Source of the DNA: Symsagittifera roscoffensis
Taxonomy: Eukaryota > Xenacoelomorpha > Acoela > Convolutidae
Direction: 5' to 3'
Length of the DNA: 64,000 nt
Assembly: GCF_963678635.1 (NCBI RefSeq)
Contig: NC_087067.1
Coordinates: 38,364,682 to 38,428,681, forward strand
Shown here: positions 21,360 through 31,435 of the stretch, one piece after another
How positions within the stretch are numbered: position 1 is the first letter of the stretch
How the letters are laid out: every line of letters starts with the position of its first letter
The notes under the pieces: generated by a model
Databases searched by the model: none
Seen by the model: only the letters and a program-made list of their open reading frames with translations
Told to the model about the DNA's origin: nothing
Program-made: the position numbers and the translations under genes

Positions 21360-22019
21360 TCAAGCATCATCTGCTTGTTCTGCTTCTATCGTCTCTTTTT
21401 TCCCATCATTGAACAGCTCGAAATTCCTGATTTTGATTTTCTCCTTTGGGACTCCTTCGTCTAGAAGTTCTCTTCGTCTTTTTAAGCATAGGTTTTCCTT
21501 CCTCGCATCTTCTTTCGATAATGCTGGCAGAAGGTAAATTTCCTCATCTCGCAGCTCATCTCTTTTTTCGAAGCTCTTTGCCAGCACCAATCGTGCTTCA
21601 TGTTCCGTTGACAGAGTTATTAATAAGGTTCTTGACTTGATGCGCTCTTTGCAGAATTTCCCTAGCCTTTTTATTTCTTCAATTTGTGGTTTAACTCCTA
21701 ACTTTTTTAGTACCTCATGTACTTTTTCGGTTGTGGGGACAAAATTTTCGCCTTTTGATTTCTCGGGATCTTCTCTGATCCCCTGTATACGGAAGCTTTT
21801 ATTGATATTATGATGTATTTCTTGTTTTACTTCTTTTCCAGCTCCTGGTTGAGCTTTCACATCTTTAACAGGTTTCACACTGAGTACATCTGCATAGCTT
21901 TTTTCCAGTTTTTCGCATGTGGTTTTTGTAGCGTTTTCGACTTTTTCATCAACCAATGCCGTCAGCCTTTTTTTCCATATTTTCAAGACGTGCTTGTATT
22001 CCCTCACTCTCTTTTTCAA
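21360..22019 (-). CDS. LINE ORF1, C-terminal part (coiled coil, RRM-like)
   Basis: Open frame in the +1 register relative to the PHD segment. It begins with a Lys/Glu-rich helical stretch, then FRIQGIRED and a region ending KIRNFELF, resembling the RNA-binding half of LINE ORF1 proteins, which coat the element RNA. It ends at TGA followed by CTAG, in frame with ORF2. No ATG is seen near its open start; it most likely continues the upstream PHD segment after a one-base insertion in the A7 run at about 21969-21976. Confidence 0.75.
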   Translation of the reverse strand: MKKRVREYKHVLKIWKKRLTALVDEKVENATKTTCEKLEKSYADVLSVKPVKDVKAQPGAGKEVKQEIHHNINKSFRIQGIREDPEKSKGENFVPTTEKVHEVLKKLGVKPQIEEIKRLGKFCKERIKSRTLLITLSTEHEARLVLAKSFEKRDELRDEEIYLLPALSKEDARKENLCLKRRRELLDEGVPKEKIKIRNFELFNDGKKETIEAEQADDA

Positions 22020-22260
22020 TTTTCTCGTTCATTTGCATCATGGTCCTACACTTTATGAAGTTATCTCTTTCGTTATTAGTTACACATGTGTCGCATAGAA
22101 GCATTGCGTTTAAACCCAAGTCTTTTATGCCATTGATGGCGGTGTTAGTAAGACCAGTGCAGGTGCTCTCAAGATGCATTTGAGCATTGCATGATACACA
22201 ACTGAAACATCTGTCCCTGGCATTTATGGGTTTTTTGCACGTTTTGCAATTTTTAGTCAT
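21949..22260 (-). CDS. LINE ORF1, N-terminal part (PHD-like finger)
   Basis: The ATG at 22260 gives 103 residues. Cysteines and a histidine are spaced like a PHD finger: CKTC, CFSCVSC, MH, C and CDTC. PHD fingers are known in ORF1 of some CR1-like LINEs. The frame closes shortly after an A7 run while the next frame carries on into the RRM-like part, so this copy looks frameshifted. Confidence 0.75.
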   Translation of the reverse strand: MTKNCKTCKKPINARDRCFSCVSCNAQMHLESTCTGLTNTAINGIKDLGLNAMLLCDTCVTNNERDNFIKCRTMMQMNEKIEKESEGIQARLENMEKKADGIG

Positions 22261-22312
22261 ATTGGTGGATACAGATAGAAGGAGATAATGGGATAGAGAA
22301 AATTTATTTACA

Positions 22313-22474
22313 ATTTGATCCAAGCCTGGACAATTAAGCCCAGTCCCGTCACGAATTGAAATTTAAATTTGATCCAAGCCTGGACAATTAAGCCCAGTCC
22401 CGTCACGAATTGAAATTTAAATTTGATCCAAGCCTGGACAATTAAGCCCAGTCCCGTCACGAATTGAAATTTAA
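22313..22474 (-). repeat. Three 54-bp tandem repeats in the LINE
   Basis: Units 22313-22366, 22367-22420 and 22421-22474 look identical. They lie between the first ORF and ORF1. Placement in the 5' part of a LINE suggests a repeated promoter or leader element, as in other LINE 5' UTRs, but this is inference. Confidence 0.92.
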
Positions 22475-22476
22475 AC

Positions 22477-23079
22477 TCACAATTTATTTCTGTTCTCGTT
22501 TCCTTCGTGCTTCTCGTTGTTTTTTGACGGTTTCTTTTTCTTCTTTATGATATCACTCAAGTTGCTTTTGTTGTTTCGTATTATAGCTAAAGTTTTGATT
22601 TCAAGTGCGGTTTCCGGATGCAGTTCTCTGTATCCTTCAAGTAGATCTTTGTCATGTTGTTTCGAATTCGAAATTATGTCTGTTGTAACTTGAACAACTG
22701 GTATCGGAAGTTTCTTTAGATCTTCAAGAATATAGGGTGCACCGTCTCTCTGACAATAGACAAGGCCTTCAATTCGAGGATGCGAATTGATTAGGGGTTT
22801 GATTTCTGATACTAGTTGATTGGCAGTAAGGGGAGTCCTTAGATTGAATGGATGTTTTGAAATCGAATTGTTTATTACGTCGTGCCAGATAATTACAGAC
22901 TCGTTTCTGTTAATTTCGTCTCTCAAGATGTTTCGTACGATTTTATTCGATTTCGATTTGGGATGAAACGTTACTCCCTTGTAATGGATGACGTCTTCTT
23001 GCAGTTCCTCGTTTCCTCCTACTGATGCCCAATCTTCAAGTGCCAGATGTAATGAGCTCGCTCCAATAATCACAACCAT
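22477..23079 (-). CDS. LINE 5' ORF, 200 aa, family not recognised
   Basis: The ATG at 23079 is the first inside the element; the frame stays open upstream only because it runs into host sequence. It starts with a hydrophobic strand, VVIIGASSLHLAL, and later has VIIWHDVINNSI, then a lysine-rich, probably disordered tail. The GASS and WHDVINN positions recall the Ser and Asn/Asp blocks of SGNH-type esterases, which occur in some CR1 ORF1 proteins, but the usual GDS is missing and I do not assign it. It may be a separate third ORF or a displaced ORF1 domain. Confidence 0.6.
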   Translation of the reverse strand: MVVIIGASSLHLALEDWASVGGNEELQEDVIHYKGVTFHPKSKSNKIVRNILRDEINRNESVIIWHDVINNSISKHPFNLRTPLTANQLVSEIKPLINSHPRIEGLVYCQRDGAPYILEDLKKLPIPVVQVTTDIISNSKQHDKDLLEGYRELHPETALEIKTLAIIRNNKSNLSDIIKKKKKPSKNNEKHEGNENRNKL

Positions 23080-23226
23080 GAAAAAGGGGTCACCACGGCT
23101 ACCCCGCAAATCATTTAACCTGAAACTATTTAATAAGCTGCCAGGATTGAAGGCAGCTGAATAATTTAATCTCAATTTTTTTATTTCCAGGGAAAACTCA
23201 AGAATTTTATGGCTTGTTTTTTTTTA

Positions 23227-23245
23227 CCCTTGCGATAAGCAAGGG
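23227..23245. other. Hairpin CCCTTGC-GATAA-GCAAGGG, copy 1
   Basis: A 7-bp perfect stem in the spacer after the SF1 terminal exon. Identical hairpins follow the other terminal exons at 25918-25936, 28792-28810 and 31654-31672. The purpose is unknown; a 3'-end or insulator-like role is only a guess. Confidence 0.75.
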
Positions 23246-23955
23246 TCGGTACTAGACTTTTCCCCCGTAAATAACTTTGTTTACAGGACTCATTTCATCT
23301 CCTGAACTCCTTCATCTTCCTCAATTTCTTGAAAAATGAAACAAAACTACTATAGTTTAAGTAGTAACTAGGTGTAAAGCCCGTTTCAGGTTGTAATTAA
23401 TTTTCAAAAAAAATTTTCTGGTCCGTAGTTGTCTTGAACTCTGCCGGTTCGATTCCCTTTTTTTTGAAACCGCAGTTTTTATCTGATAGGGTTTTATTGG
23501 CTTAATTTCTAGAGCATGTGTTTTAGTCCAATTTAAACAGTTTTGTTTTTACTGACTCATTTTTAATTAGATCATTTCCTTTAGTGAAAGAAAAACAAGC
23601 TCCCTTACCAAAAAGAAAATATAAAATTCACGAAAAATGTGAGCGATTCTATCGAAAGTTGATTTTAATAGAAACTATGGTACAGATTGAGTTTCTTTTA
23701 AATCAATTTTAATCGTACTTTGGATTGCGAAAATAATTTTAAAAGTTCGTATTCACGGAAAAAAACGGTTTGTTCTCAAATTGACGTGTTTGTTCTCAAA
23801 TTGAACATCATTCGAGACAAATTATGAAATTTCTGTGAGTTTTGCATTTTTCCTCCATTAGTGGTTACATTTTCTGTCTGTTAATTTGCAATGCCTTATG
23901 TTTGTGTTATTGCACGGGATGCGAAGTTCAAACTGTATGAAATTTTTTTTAACAG

Positions 23956-24106
23956 AGATCTGTCGGCGATGCCTCCTGGGAGTGAAGCGATAGTACCTGT
24001 GAGGGACAAGTTGAAGATGGACAGCGAGTACTTGTCACTCATGGAGGAACTGGGAGAGTCCACTCCGAAACCAGTGGGTGCAGACATAAACACCAGCAAT
24101 ATCAAG
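23956..24106 (+). CDS. SF1 exon 8, array copy 2 (intact)
   Basis: 151 nt with the same acceptor AACAG|AGATC, phase and donor as copy 1, and one Val-to-Leu change. It could be joined to exon 7. Whether it is used is unknown. Confidence 0.7.
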
Positions 24107-24502
24107 GTTCGAACATGTCCTGAAAAGCTTGCTTATGATTAAGCTCCTGTAATAAACAAGTTTGAAGAGGTGAGAAACGGTGAGTTATAACGCTTCTGAA
24201 CACTGGAAAAAGTAAAGAAAGTTATATTGTGGAAAAAGTAAGGAAAACATTTAAGCATTTATTTCAAATTTAAGGACAACTCACATTTCGTGTAATTACA
24301 TTTCGTATATATTGTTTTATAGGCAGTCCCAATATCTAGTTCGTACAAAAGCTCAATGATTTATAAATTCCTAGCCAAAAAGTGCGCTAACAATATACAG
24401 AGAAAGAAAAAGATTCGAAAATAGGAGTAATTGTAATTATATTGACTAATTTGTCAAATGAGGACTCAATTTCGGCGCATTCATTGCTTTCCACTTTTTC
24501 AG

Positions 24503-24740
24503 CAAGAGAACACTCCCCCACCAAGTGGTCCTAGACCAGGTGGATACAGACCAGGAGCACCCCCTCACCCAAGTGCATGGGGACCAAATCCTCCCCCAGG
24601 TATGGGAGGACCGCCACCCCCGGGATTCCGAGGACCACCACCTCCAGGTGCGTGGGGACCCCCACCTCCTCCTGGACCATACGGTCATGGTCCACCACCA
24701 GGACCGCCGCCTCCTGGATACATAGGACCACCACCTCCAG
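24503..24740 (+). CDS. SF1 exon 9, array copy 2 (intact)
   Basis: 238 nt, in phase. It differs from copy 1 in a few residues, including Pro-Pro to Pro-Asn after AWG. Splice sites are conserved. Confidence 0.7.
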
Positions 24741-25452
24741 GTATAATATAGAAGTACCCCGTATGTTTACACAAGCATAGCTTGTGTTATAGTGTGAACT
24801 TTCTTTTTTTTCCAACCTAAGTCGCAAATATTGTTGCGACAAAATGTGTTCATTTTGAAAGTGATCATTTTGATCCAGCTTTTAAGTAAAGCCAATGCTA
24901 AGGATTTTAAAACAGACTACTATATTACAAATAGCACTTTAGCTTCAAGGCATCATGGATATGTAGCGTAGAGGTAGGGAAGGAGACCAGCAGCAAATTA
25001 AAAAGATTCGAACCTGGGTAGGGTCGGATGTTTTAAATGAATTTTTTCGTATACTAGTTAAAAAGCGTCCGCTCTATAAATTGAGGCATGTTAGTTGGTA
25101 AATGTCTTTTTTTTTCAAAATGACTGGTACTGCTATTGCGTCATAATTGGTTTGCGTCACTTAGCAATTATGTAGACTCATAGTTGGCGAGCGTCACTTA
25201 TGAAATTTGGTAGACTCAAAGTTTCTCTTCAGTTTTTCCCAGTAGCGTTATCGGTCATATTTTTGCTTTTGTATGCGAAGTGCAATTTCGCCTCTGTGTG
25301 GAGTATCCAATTGCCTTTTCCTAATAAAAAGCTATTTTATGGCTCAGAAGTATCTTCATTAAAAGTTCTGAGATAAGTAATACTGAATTTTTATGATAAA
25401 TTTAAACTATTGACGAAAATGTTAAAATTTGGTGACACTTATGAATGCTTAG

Positions 25453-25697
25453 GTCCTCCGCATGGATACGGATACCCACCACCAGGACCCCCTTATGGAG
25501 GACCATATCACATGGGGGGACCTCCTCCACCACATGGAGTGATGCCCCCACCCAACGGAGCCCCGCCTAGAGGACATTGGGGACCACCTCCCATGAACAA
25601 CGGCATGGCTCCCCCACCACCTCCACCGATGGGAGGAGGGGGACCCCATCATCAGAACCCCTACGGAGCACCACCGCCTCCTCCGCCACCGAGATAA
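25453..25697 (+). CDS. SF1 exon 10, array copy 2 (intact)
   Basis: 245 nt with stop codon and ATTAAA downstream. It has GGPYHMGG where copy 1 has GGPHHMGG, a change shared with copy 3. Confidence 0.7.
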
Positions 25698-26828
25698 AAA
25701 GAAAAGAAACTCGTAGTTTGGATGGAATTTTATGTATAGACTATTTTTACATGTGACTGAACCGATATGTATTCACTTGTTTGCTGAGTTTTGATATTGT
25801 ATGTGCATCAAATTAAACTTCGTATTGTTCTTTTGGATTGAAGGCAGCTGAATAATTCAATCTCAATTTTTTTATTTCCAGGGAAAACTCAAGAATTTTA
25901 TGGCTTGTTTTTTTTTACCCTTGCGATAAGCAAGGGTCGGTACTAGACTTTTCCCCCGTAAATAACTTTGTTTACAGGACTCATTTCATCTCCTGAACTC
26001 CTTCATCTTCCTCAATTTCTTGAAAAATGAAACAAAACTACTATAGTTTAAGTAGTAACTAGGTGTAAAGCCCGTTTCAGGTTGTAATTAATTTTTAAAA
26101 TAAATTTTCTGGTCCGTAGTTAGTTGTCTTGAACTCTGCCGGTTCGATTTCCTTTTTTTTTGAAACCGCAGTTTTTATCTGATAGGGTTTTATTGGCTTA
26201 ATTTCTAGAGCATGTGTTTTAGTCCAATTTAAACAGTTTTGTTTTTACTGACTCATTTTTAATTAGATCATTTCCTTTAGTGAAAGAAAAACAAGCTCCC
26301 TTACCAAAAAGAAAAATATAAAATTCACGAAAAATGTGAGCGATTCTATCGAAAGTTGATTTTAATAGAAACTATGGTACAGAGTGAGTTTCTTTTAAAT
26401 CAATTTTAATCGTACTTTGGATTGCGAAAATAATTTTAAAAGTTCGTATTCACGGAAAAAAACACAGTTTGTTCTCAAATTGACGTGTTTGTTCTCAAAT
26501 TGAACATCATTCGAGACAAATTATGAAATTTCTGTGAGTTTTGCATTTTTCCTCCATTAGTGGTTACATTTTCTGTCTGTTAATTTGCAATGCCTTATGT
26601 TTGTGTTATTGCACGGGATGCGAAGTTCAAACTGTATGAACGATTCTTACGGTACGAATCTATTTCTTGCTGTTTTTTATGCTATTTTTTTCTTGCTTTA
26701 TAAAAATTCAGTAGTTGTTTTCATAAGGATTCATTTACGTGCTTTATTAACTTTTGTGAATATGAAAGACTTCTTTGTCTCCTTTACGATTCATAAAAGG
26801 GTAAAACATATGAAATTTTTTTTAACAG

Positions 26829-26979
26829 AGATCTGTCGGCGATGCCTCCTGGGAGTGAAGCGATAGTACCTGTGAGGGACAAGTTGAAGATGGACAGCGA
26901 GTACTTGTCACTCATGGAGGAACTGGGAGAGTCCACTCCGAAACCAGTGGGCGCAGACATAAACACCAGCAATATCAAG
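26829..26979 (+). CDS. SF1 exon 8, array copy 3 (intact)
   Basis: 151 nt with conserved acceptor, phase and donor. Located 2873 bp after copy 2. Confidence 0.7.
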
Positions 26980-27375
26980 GTTCGAACATGTCCTGAAAAG
27001 CTTGCTTATGATTAAGCTCCTGTAATAAACAAGTTTGAAGAGGTGAGAAACGGTGAGTTATAACGCTTCTGAACACTGGAAAAAGTAAAGAAAGTTATAT
27101 TGTGGAAAAAGTAAGGAAAACATTTAAGCATTTATTTCAAATTTAAGGACAACTCACATTTCGTGTAATTACATTTCGTATATATTGTTTTATAGGCAGT
27201 CCCAATATCTAGTTCGTACAAAAGCTCAATGATTTATAAATTCCTAGCCAAAAAGTGCGCTAACAATATACAGAGAAAGAAAAAGATTCGAAAATAGGAG
27301 TAATTGTTATTAAATTGACTAATTTGTCAAATGAGGACTCAATTTCGGCGCATTCATTGCTTTCCACTTTTTCAG

Positions 27376-27613
27376 CAAGAGAACACTCCCCCACCAAGTG
27401 GTCCTAGACCAGGTGGATACAGACCAGGAGCACCCCCTCACCCAAGTGCATGGGGACCACCTCCTCCCCCAGGTATGGGAGGACCGCCACCCCCGGGATT
27501 CCGAGGACCACCACCTCCAGGTGCGTGGGGACCCCCACCTCCTCCTGGACCATACGGTCATGGTCCACCACCAGGACCGCCGCCTCCTGGATACATAGGA
27601 CCACCACCTCCAG
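27376..27613 (+). CDS. SF1 exon 9, array copy 3 (intact)
   Basis: 238 nt, in phase, Pro/Gly-rich, with the same GTATAA donor. Confidence 0.7.
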
Positions 27614-28327
27614 GTATAATATAGAAGTACCCCGTATGTTTACAAAAGCATAGCTTGTGTTATAGTGTGAACTTTCTTTTTTTTCCAACCTAAGTCGCAA
27701 ATATTGTTGCGACAAAATGTGTTCATTTTAAAAGTGATCATTTTGATCCAGCTATTAAGTAAAGCCAATGCTAAGGATTTTAAAACAGACTATTATATTA
27801 CAAATAGCACTTTAGCCTCAAGGCATCATGAATATGTAGCGTAGAGGTAGGGAAGGAGACCAGCAGCAAAATAAAAGGATTCGAACCTGGGTAGGGTCGG
27901 ATATTTTAAATGAATTTTTTCGTAAACTAGTTAAAAAGCGTCAGCTCTATAAATTGAGGCATGTTAGTTGGTAAATTTCTTTTTTTTTCAAAATGACTGG
28001 TACTGCTAATGCGTCATAATTGGTTTGCGTCACTTAGCAATTAGGTAGACTCATAATTGGCGAGCGTCACTTATGAAATTTGGTAGACTCAAAGTTTTAC
28101 TCTTCAGTTTTTCCCAGTAGCGTTATCGGTCATATTTTTGCTTTTGTATGCGAAGTGCAATTTCGCCTCTGTGTGGAGTATCCAATTGCCTTTTCCTAAT
28201 AAAAAGCTATTTTATGGCTCAGAAGTATCTTCATTAAAAGTTCTGAGATAAGTAATACTGAATTTTTATGATAAATTTAAACTATTGACGAAAATGTTAA
28301 AATTTGGTGACACTTATGAATGCTTAG

Positions 28328-28572
28328 GTCCTCCGCATGGATACGGATACCCACCACCAGGACCCCCTTATGGAGGACCATATCACATGGGTGGACCTCC
28401 TCCACCACATGGAGTGATGCCCCCACCCAACGGAGCCCCGCCTAGAGGACATTGGGGACCACCTCCCATGAACAACGGCATGGCTCCCCCACCACCTCCA
28501 CCGATGAGAGGCGGGGGACCCCATCATCAGAACCCCTACGGAGCACCACCCCCTCCCCCGCCACCGAGATAA
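28328..28572 (+). CDS. SF1 exon 10, array copy 3 (intact)
   Basis: 245 nt ending in TAA. One Gly-to-Arg change (PPMRGGG). The poly(A) site is conserved downstream. Confidence 0.7.
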
Positions 28573-29695
28573 AAAGAAAAGAAAATCGTAGTTTGGATGG
28601 AATTTTATGTATAGACTATTTTTACATGTGACTGAACCTATATGTATTCACTTGTTTGCTGAGTTTTGATATTGTATGTGCATCAAATTAAACTTCGTAT
28701 TGTTCTTTTGAATTGAAGGCAGCTGAATAATTTAATCTCAATTTTTTTATTTCCAGGGAAAACTCAAGAATTTTATGGCTTGTTTTTTTTACCCTTGCGA
28801 TAAGCAAGGGTCGGTACTAGACTTTTCCCCCGTAAATAACTTTGTTTACAGGACTCATTTCATCTCCTGAACTCCTTCATCTTCCTCAATTTCTTGAAAA
28901 ATGAAACAAAACTACTATAGTTTAAGTAGTAACTAGGTATAAAGCCCGTTTCAGGTTGTAATTAATTTTCAAAAAAAATTTTCTGGTCCGTAGTTGTCTT
29001 GAACTCTGCCGGTTCGATTTCCTTTTTTTTTGAAACCGCAGTTTTTATCTGATAGGGTTTTATTGGCTTAATTTCTAGAGCATGTGTTTTAGTCCAATTT
29101 AAACAGTTTTGTTTTTACTGACTCATTTTTAATTAGATTATTTCCTTTAGTGAAAGGAAAACAAGCTCCCTTACCAAAAAGAAAAATATAGAATTCACGA
29201 AAAATGTGAGCGATTCTATCGAAAGTTGATTTTAATGGAAACTATGGTACAGAGTGAGTTTCTTTTAAATCAATTTTAATCGTACTTTGGATTGCGAAAA
29301 TAATTTTAAAAGTTCGTATTCACGGAAAAAAACGGTTTGTTCTCAAATTGACGTGTTTGTTCTCAAATTGAACATCATTCGAGACAAATTATGAAATTTC
29401 TGTGAGTTTTGCATTTTCCTCCATTAGTGGTTACATTTTCTGTCTGTTAATTTGCAATGCCTTATGTTTGTGTTATTGCGCGGGATGCGAAGTTCAAACT
29501 GTATGAACGATTCTTACGGTACGAATCTATTTCTTGCTGTTTTTTATGCTATTTTTTTCTTGCTTTATAAAAATTCAGTAGTTGTTTTCATAAGGATTCA
29601 TTTACGTGCTTTATTAACTTTTGTGAATATGAAAGACTTCTTTGTCTCCTTTACGATGCATAAAAGGGTAAAACATATGAAATTTTTTTTAACAG

Positions 29696-29844
29696 ATCTG
29701 TCGGCGATGCCTCCTGGGAGTGAAGCGATAGTACCTGTGAGGGACAAGGTGAAGATGGACAGCGAGTACTTGTCACTCATGGAGGAACTGGGAGAGTCCA
29801 CTCCAAAACCAGTGGGCGCAGACATAAATACCAGCAATATCAAG
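29696..29844 (+). pseudogene. SF1 exon 8, array copy 4 (frameshifted)
   Basis: The acceptor reads AACAG|ATCTG: two bases are missing at the exon start. Joined to exon 7 this shifts frame and meets a TGA within ten codons (in GGGAGTGAAG). 149 instead of 151 nt. Confidence 0.85.
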
Positions 29845-30239
29845 GTTTGAACATGTCCTGAAAAGCTTGCTTATGATTAAGCTCCTGTAATAAACAAGTT
29901 TGAAGAGGTAAGAAACGGTGAGTTATAACGCTTCTGAACACTGGAAAAAGTAAAGAAAGTTATATTGTGGAAAAAGTAAGGAAAACATTTAAGCATTATT
30001 TCAAATTTAAGGACAACTCACATTTCGTGTAATTACATTTTGTATATATTGTTTTATAGGCAGTCCCAATATCTAGTTCGTACAAAAGCTCAATGATTTA
30101 TAAATTCCTAGCCAAAAAGTGCGCTAACAATATACAGAGAAAGAAAGAGATTCGAAAATAGGAGTAATTGTAATTATATTGACTAATTTGTCAAATGAGG
30201 ACTCAATTTCGGCGCATTCATTGCTTTCCACTTTTTCAG

Positions 30240-30476
30240 CAAGATAACCCTCCCCCACCAAGTGGTCCTAGACCAGGTGGATACAGACCAGGAGCACCCC
30301 TCACCCAAGTGCATGGGGACCACCTCCTCCCCCAGGTATGGGAGGACCTCCACCCCCGGGATTCCGAGGACCACCACCTCCAGGTGCGTGGGGACCCCCA
30401 CCTCCTCCTGGACCATACGGTCATGGTCCACCACCAGGACCGCCGCCTCCTGGATACATGGGACCACCACCTCCAG
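30240..30476 (+). pseudogene. SF1 exon 9, array copy 4 (frameshifted)
   Basis: One C is missing in a C-run (GGAGCACCCCTC instead of GGAGCACCCCCTC), so the Pro-rich frame is lost. 237 instead of 238 nt. With the two-base loss in exon 8 the total is minus three, but the early stop in exon 8 remains. Confidence 0.85.
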
Positions 30477-31190
30477 GTATAATATAGAAGTACCCCGTAT
30501 GTTTACACAAGCATAGCTTGTGTTATAGTGTGAACTTTCTTTTTTTTTCCAACCTAAGTCGCAAATATTGTTGCGACAAAATGTGTTCATTTTGAAAGTG
30601 ATCATTTTGATCCAGCTATTAAGTAAAGCCAATGCTAAGGATTTTAAAACAGACTACTATATTACAAATAGCACTTTAGCTTCAAGGCATCATGGATATG
30701 TAGCGTAGAGGTAGGGAAGGAGACCAGCAGCAAAATAAAAAGATTCGAACCTGGGTAGGGTCGGATGTTTTAAATGAATTTTTTTGTATACTAGTTAAAA
30801 AGCGTCCGCTCTATAAATTGAGGCATGTTAGTTGGTAAATGTCTTTTTTTTTCAAAATGACTGGTACTGCTAATGCGTCATAATTGGTTTGCGTCACTTA
30901 GCAATTATGTAGACTCATAATTGGCGAGCGTCACTTATGAAATTTGGTAGACTCAAATTTAACTCTTCAGTTTTTCCCAGTAGCATTATCGGTCATATTT
31001 TTGCTTTTGTATGCGAAGTGCAATTTCGCCTCTGTGTGGAGTATCCAATTGCCTTTTCCTAATAAAAAGCTATTTTATGGCTCAGAAGTATCTTCATTAA
31101 AAGTTCTGAGATTAGTTATACTGAAATTTTATGATAAATTTAAACTATTGACGAAAATGTTAAAATTTGGTGAAACTTATGAATGCTTAG

Positions 31191-31435
31191 GTCCTCCGCA
31201 TGGATACGGATACCCACCACCAGGACCCCCTTACGGAGGACCACATCTCATGGGGGGACCTCCTCCACAACATGGAGTGATGCCCCCACCCAACGGAGCC
31301 CCGCCTAGAGGACACTGGGGACCACCTCCCATGAACAACGGCATGGCTCCCCCACCACCTCCACCGATGGGAGGAGGGGGACACCGTCATCAGAACCCCT
31401 ACGGAGCACCACCGCCTCCCCCGCCACCGAGATAA
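31191..31435 (+). other. SF1 exon 10, array copy 4
   Basis: 245 nt and open to its TAA, with GGPHLMGG and PPPQHG variants. It could only be used with exons 8 and 9 from another copy. Confidence 0.65.

Larger units (their letters stand above)
18454..23143 (-). mobile_element. Full-length CR1/L2-type LINE, minus strand
   Basis: The boundaries come from comparison with empty sites in SF1 array copies 2-4, where TTTTGGATTGAAGGCAGC is continuous (25831 on). Here GGATTG occurs on both sides (18448-18453 and 23144-23149), a 6-bp target-site duplication. The 3' end carries (CAA)7 (seen as TTG on the plus strand), preceded by a short stem GGGAT-ATC-ATCCC. Gene order 5' to 3' is a 200-aa ORF, three 54-bp repeats, a PHD-type ORF1, its RRM-like continuation in another frame, and an endonuclease-reverse transcriptase ORF2. 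The insertion follows the SF1 stop and lies antisense. Confidence 0.93.
23786..26480 (+). repeat. SF1 3' array, unit 2
   Basis: Second tandem copy of the block that starts near 16193 in the gene. It contains exons 8-10, intron 9 with the SINE relic, the ATTAAA site, the spacer and the hairpin. The intron before exon 8 carries a deletion of roughly 180 bp relative to copies 1 and 3. Unit junctions contain a duplicated GTTTGTTCTCAAATTGA, a possible recombination seed. Confidence 0.9.

Noticed and set aside
22313-22474. Three repeats considered as a CRISPR array
   Set aside because: The 54-bp units abut with no spacers, and the setting is a eukaryotic LINE.
23195-23240. Acceptor-like TTTATTTCCAG followed by an ATG with nine codons after each SF1 terminal unit
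   Set aside because: The tiny frame has no similarity and no donor; it is conserved only because the unit is duplicated.
1-31435. Both SF1 arrays as assembly artefacts
   Set aside because: Units differ by substitutions, indels, distinct deletions and a LINE insertion, so they are unlikely to be one sequence duplicated in silico. Exact copy number still depends on assembly quality.
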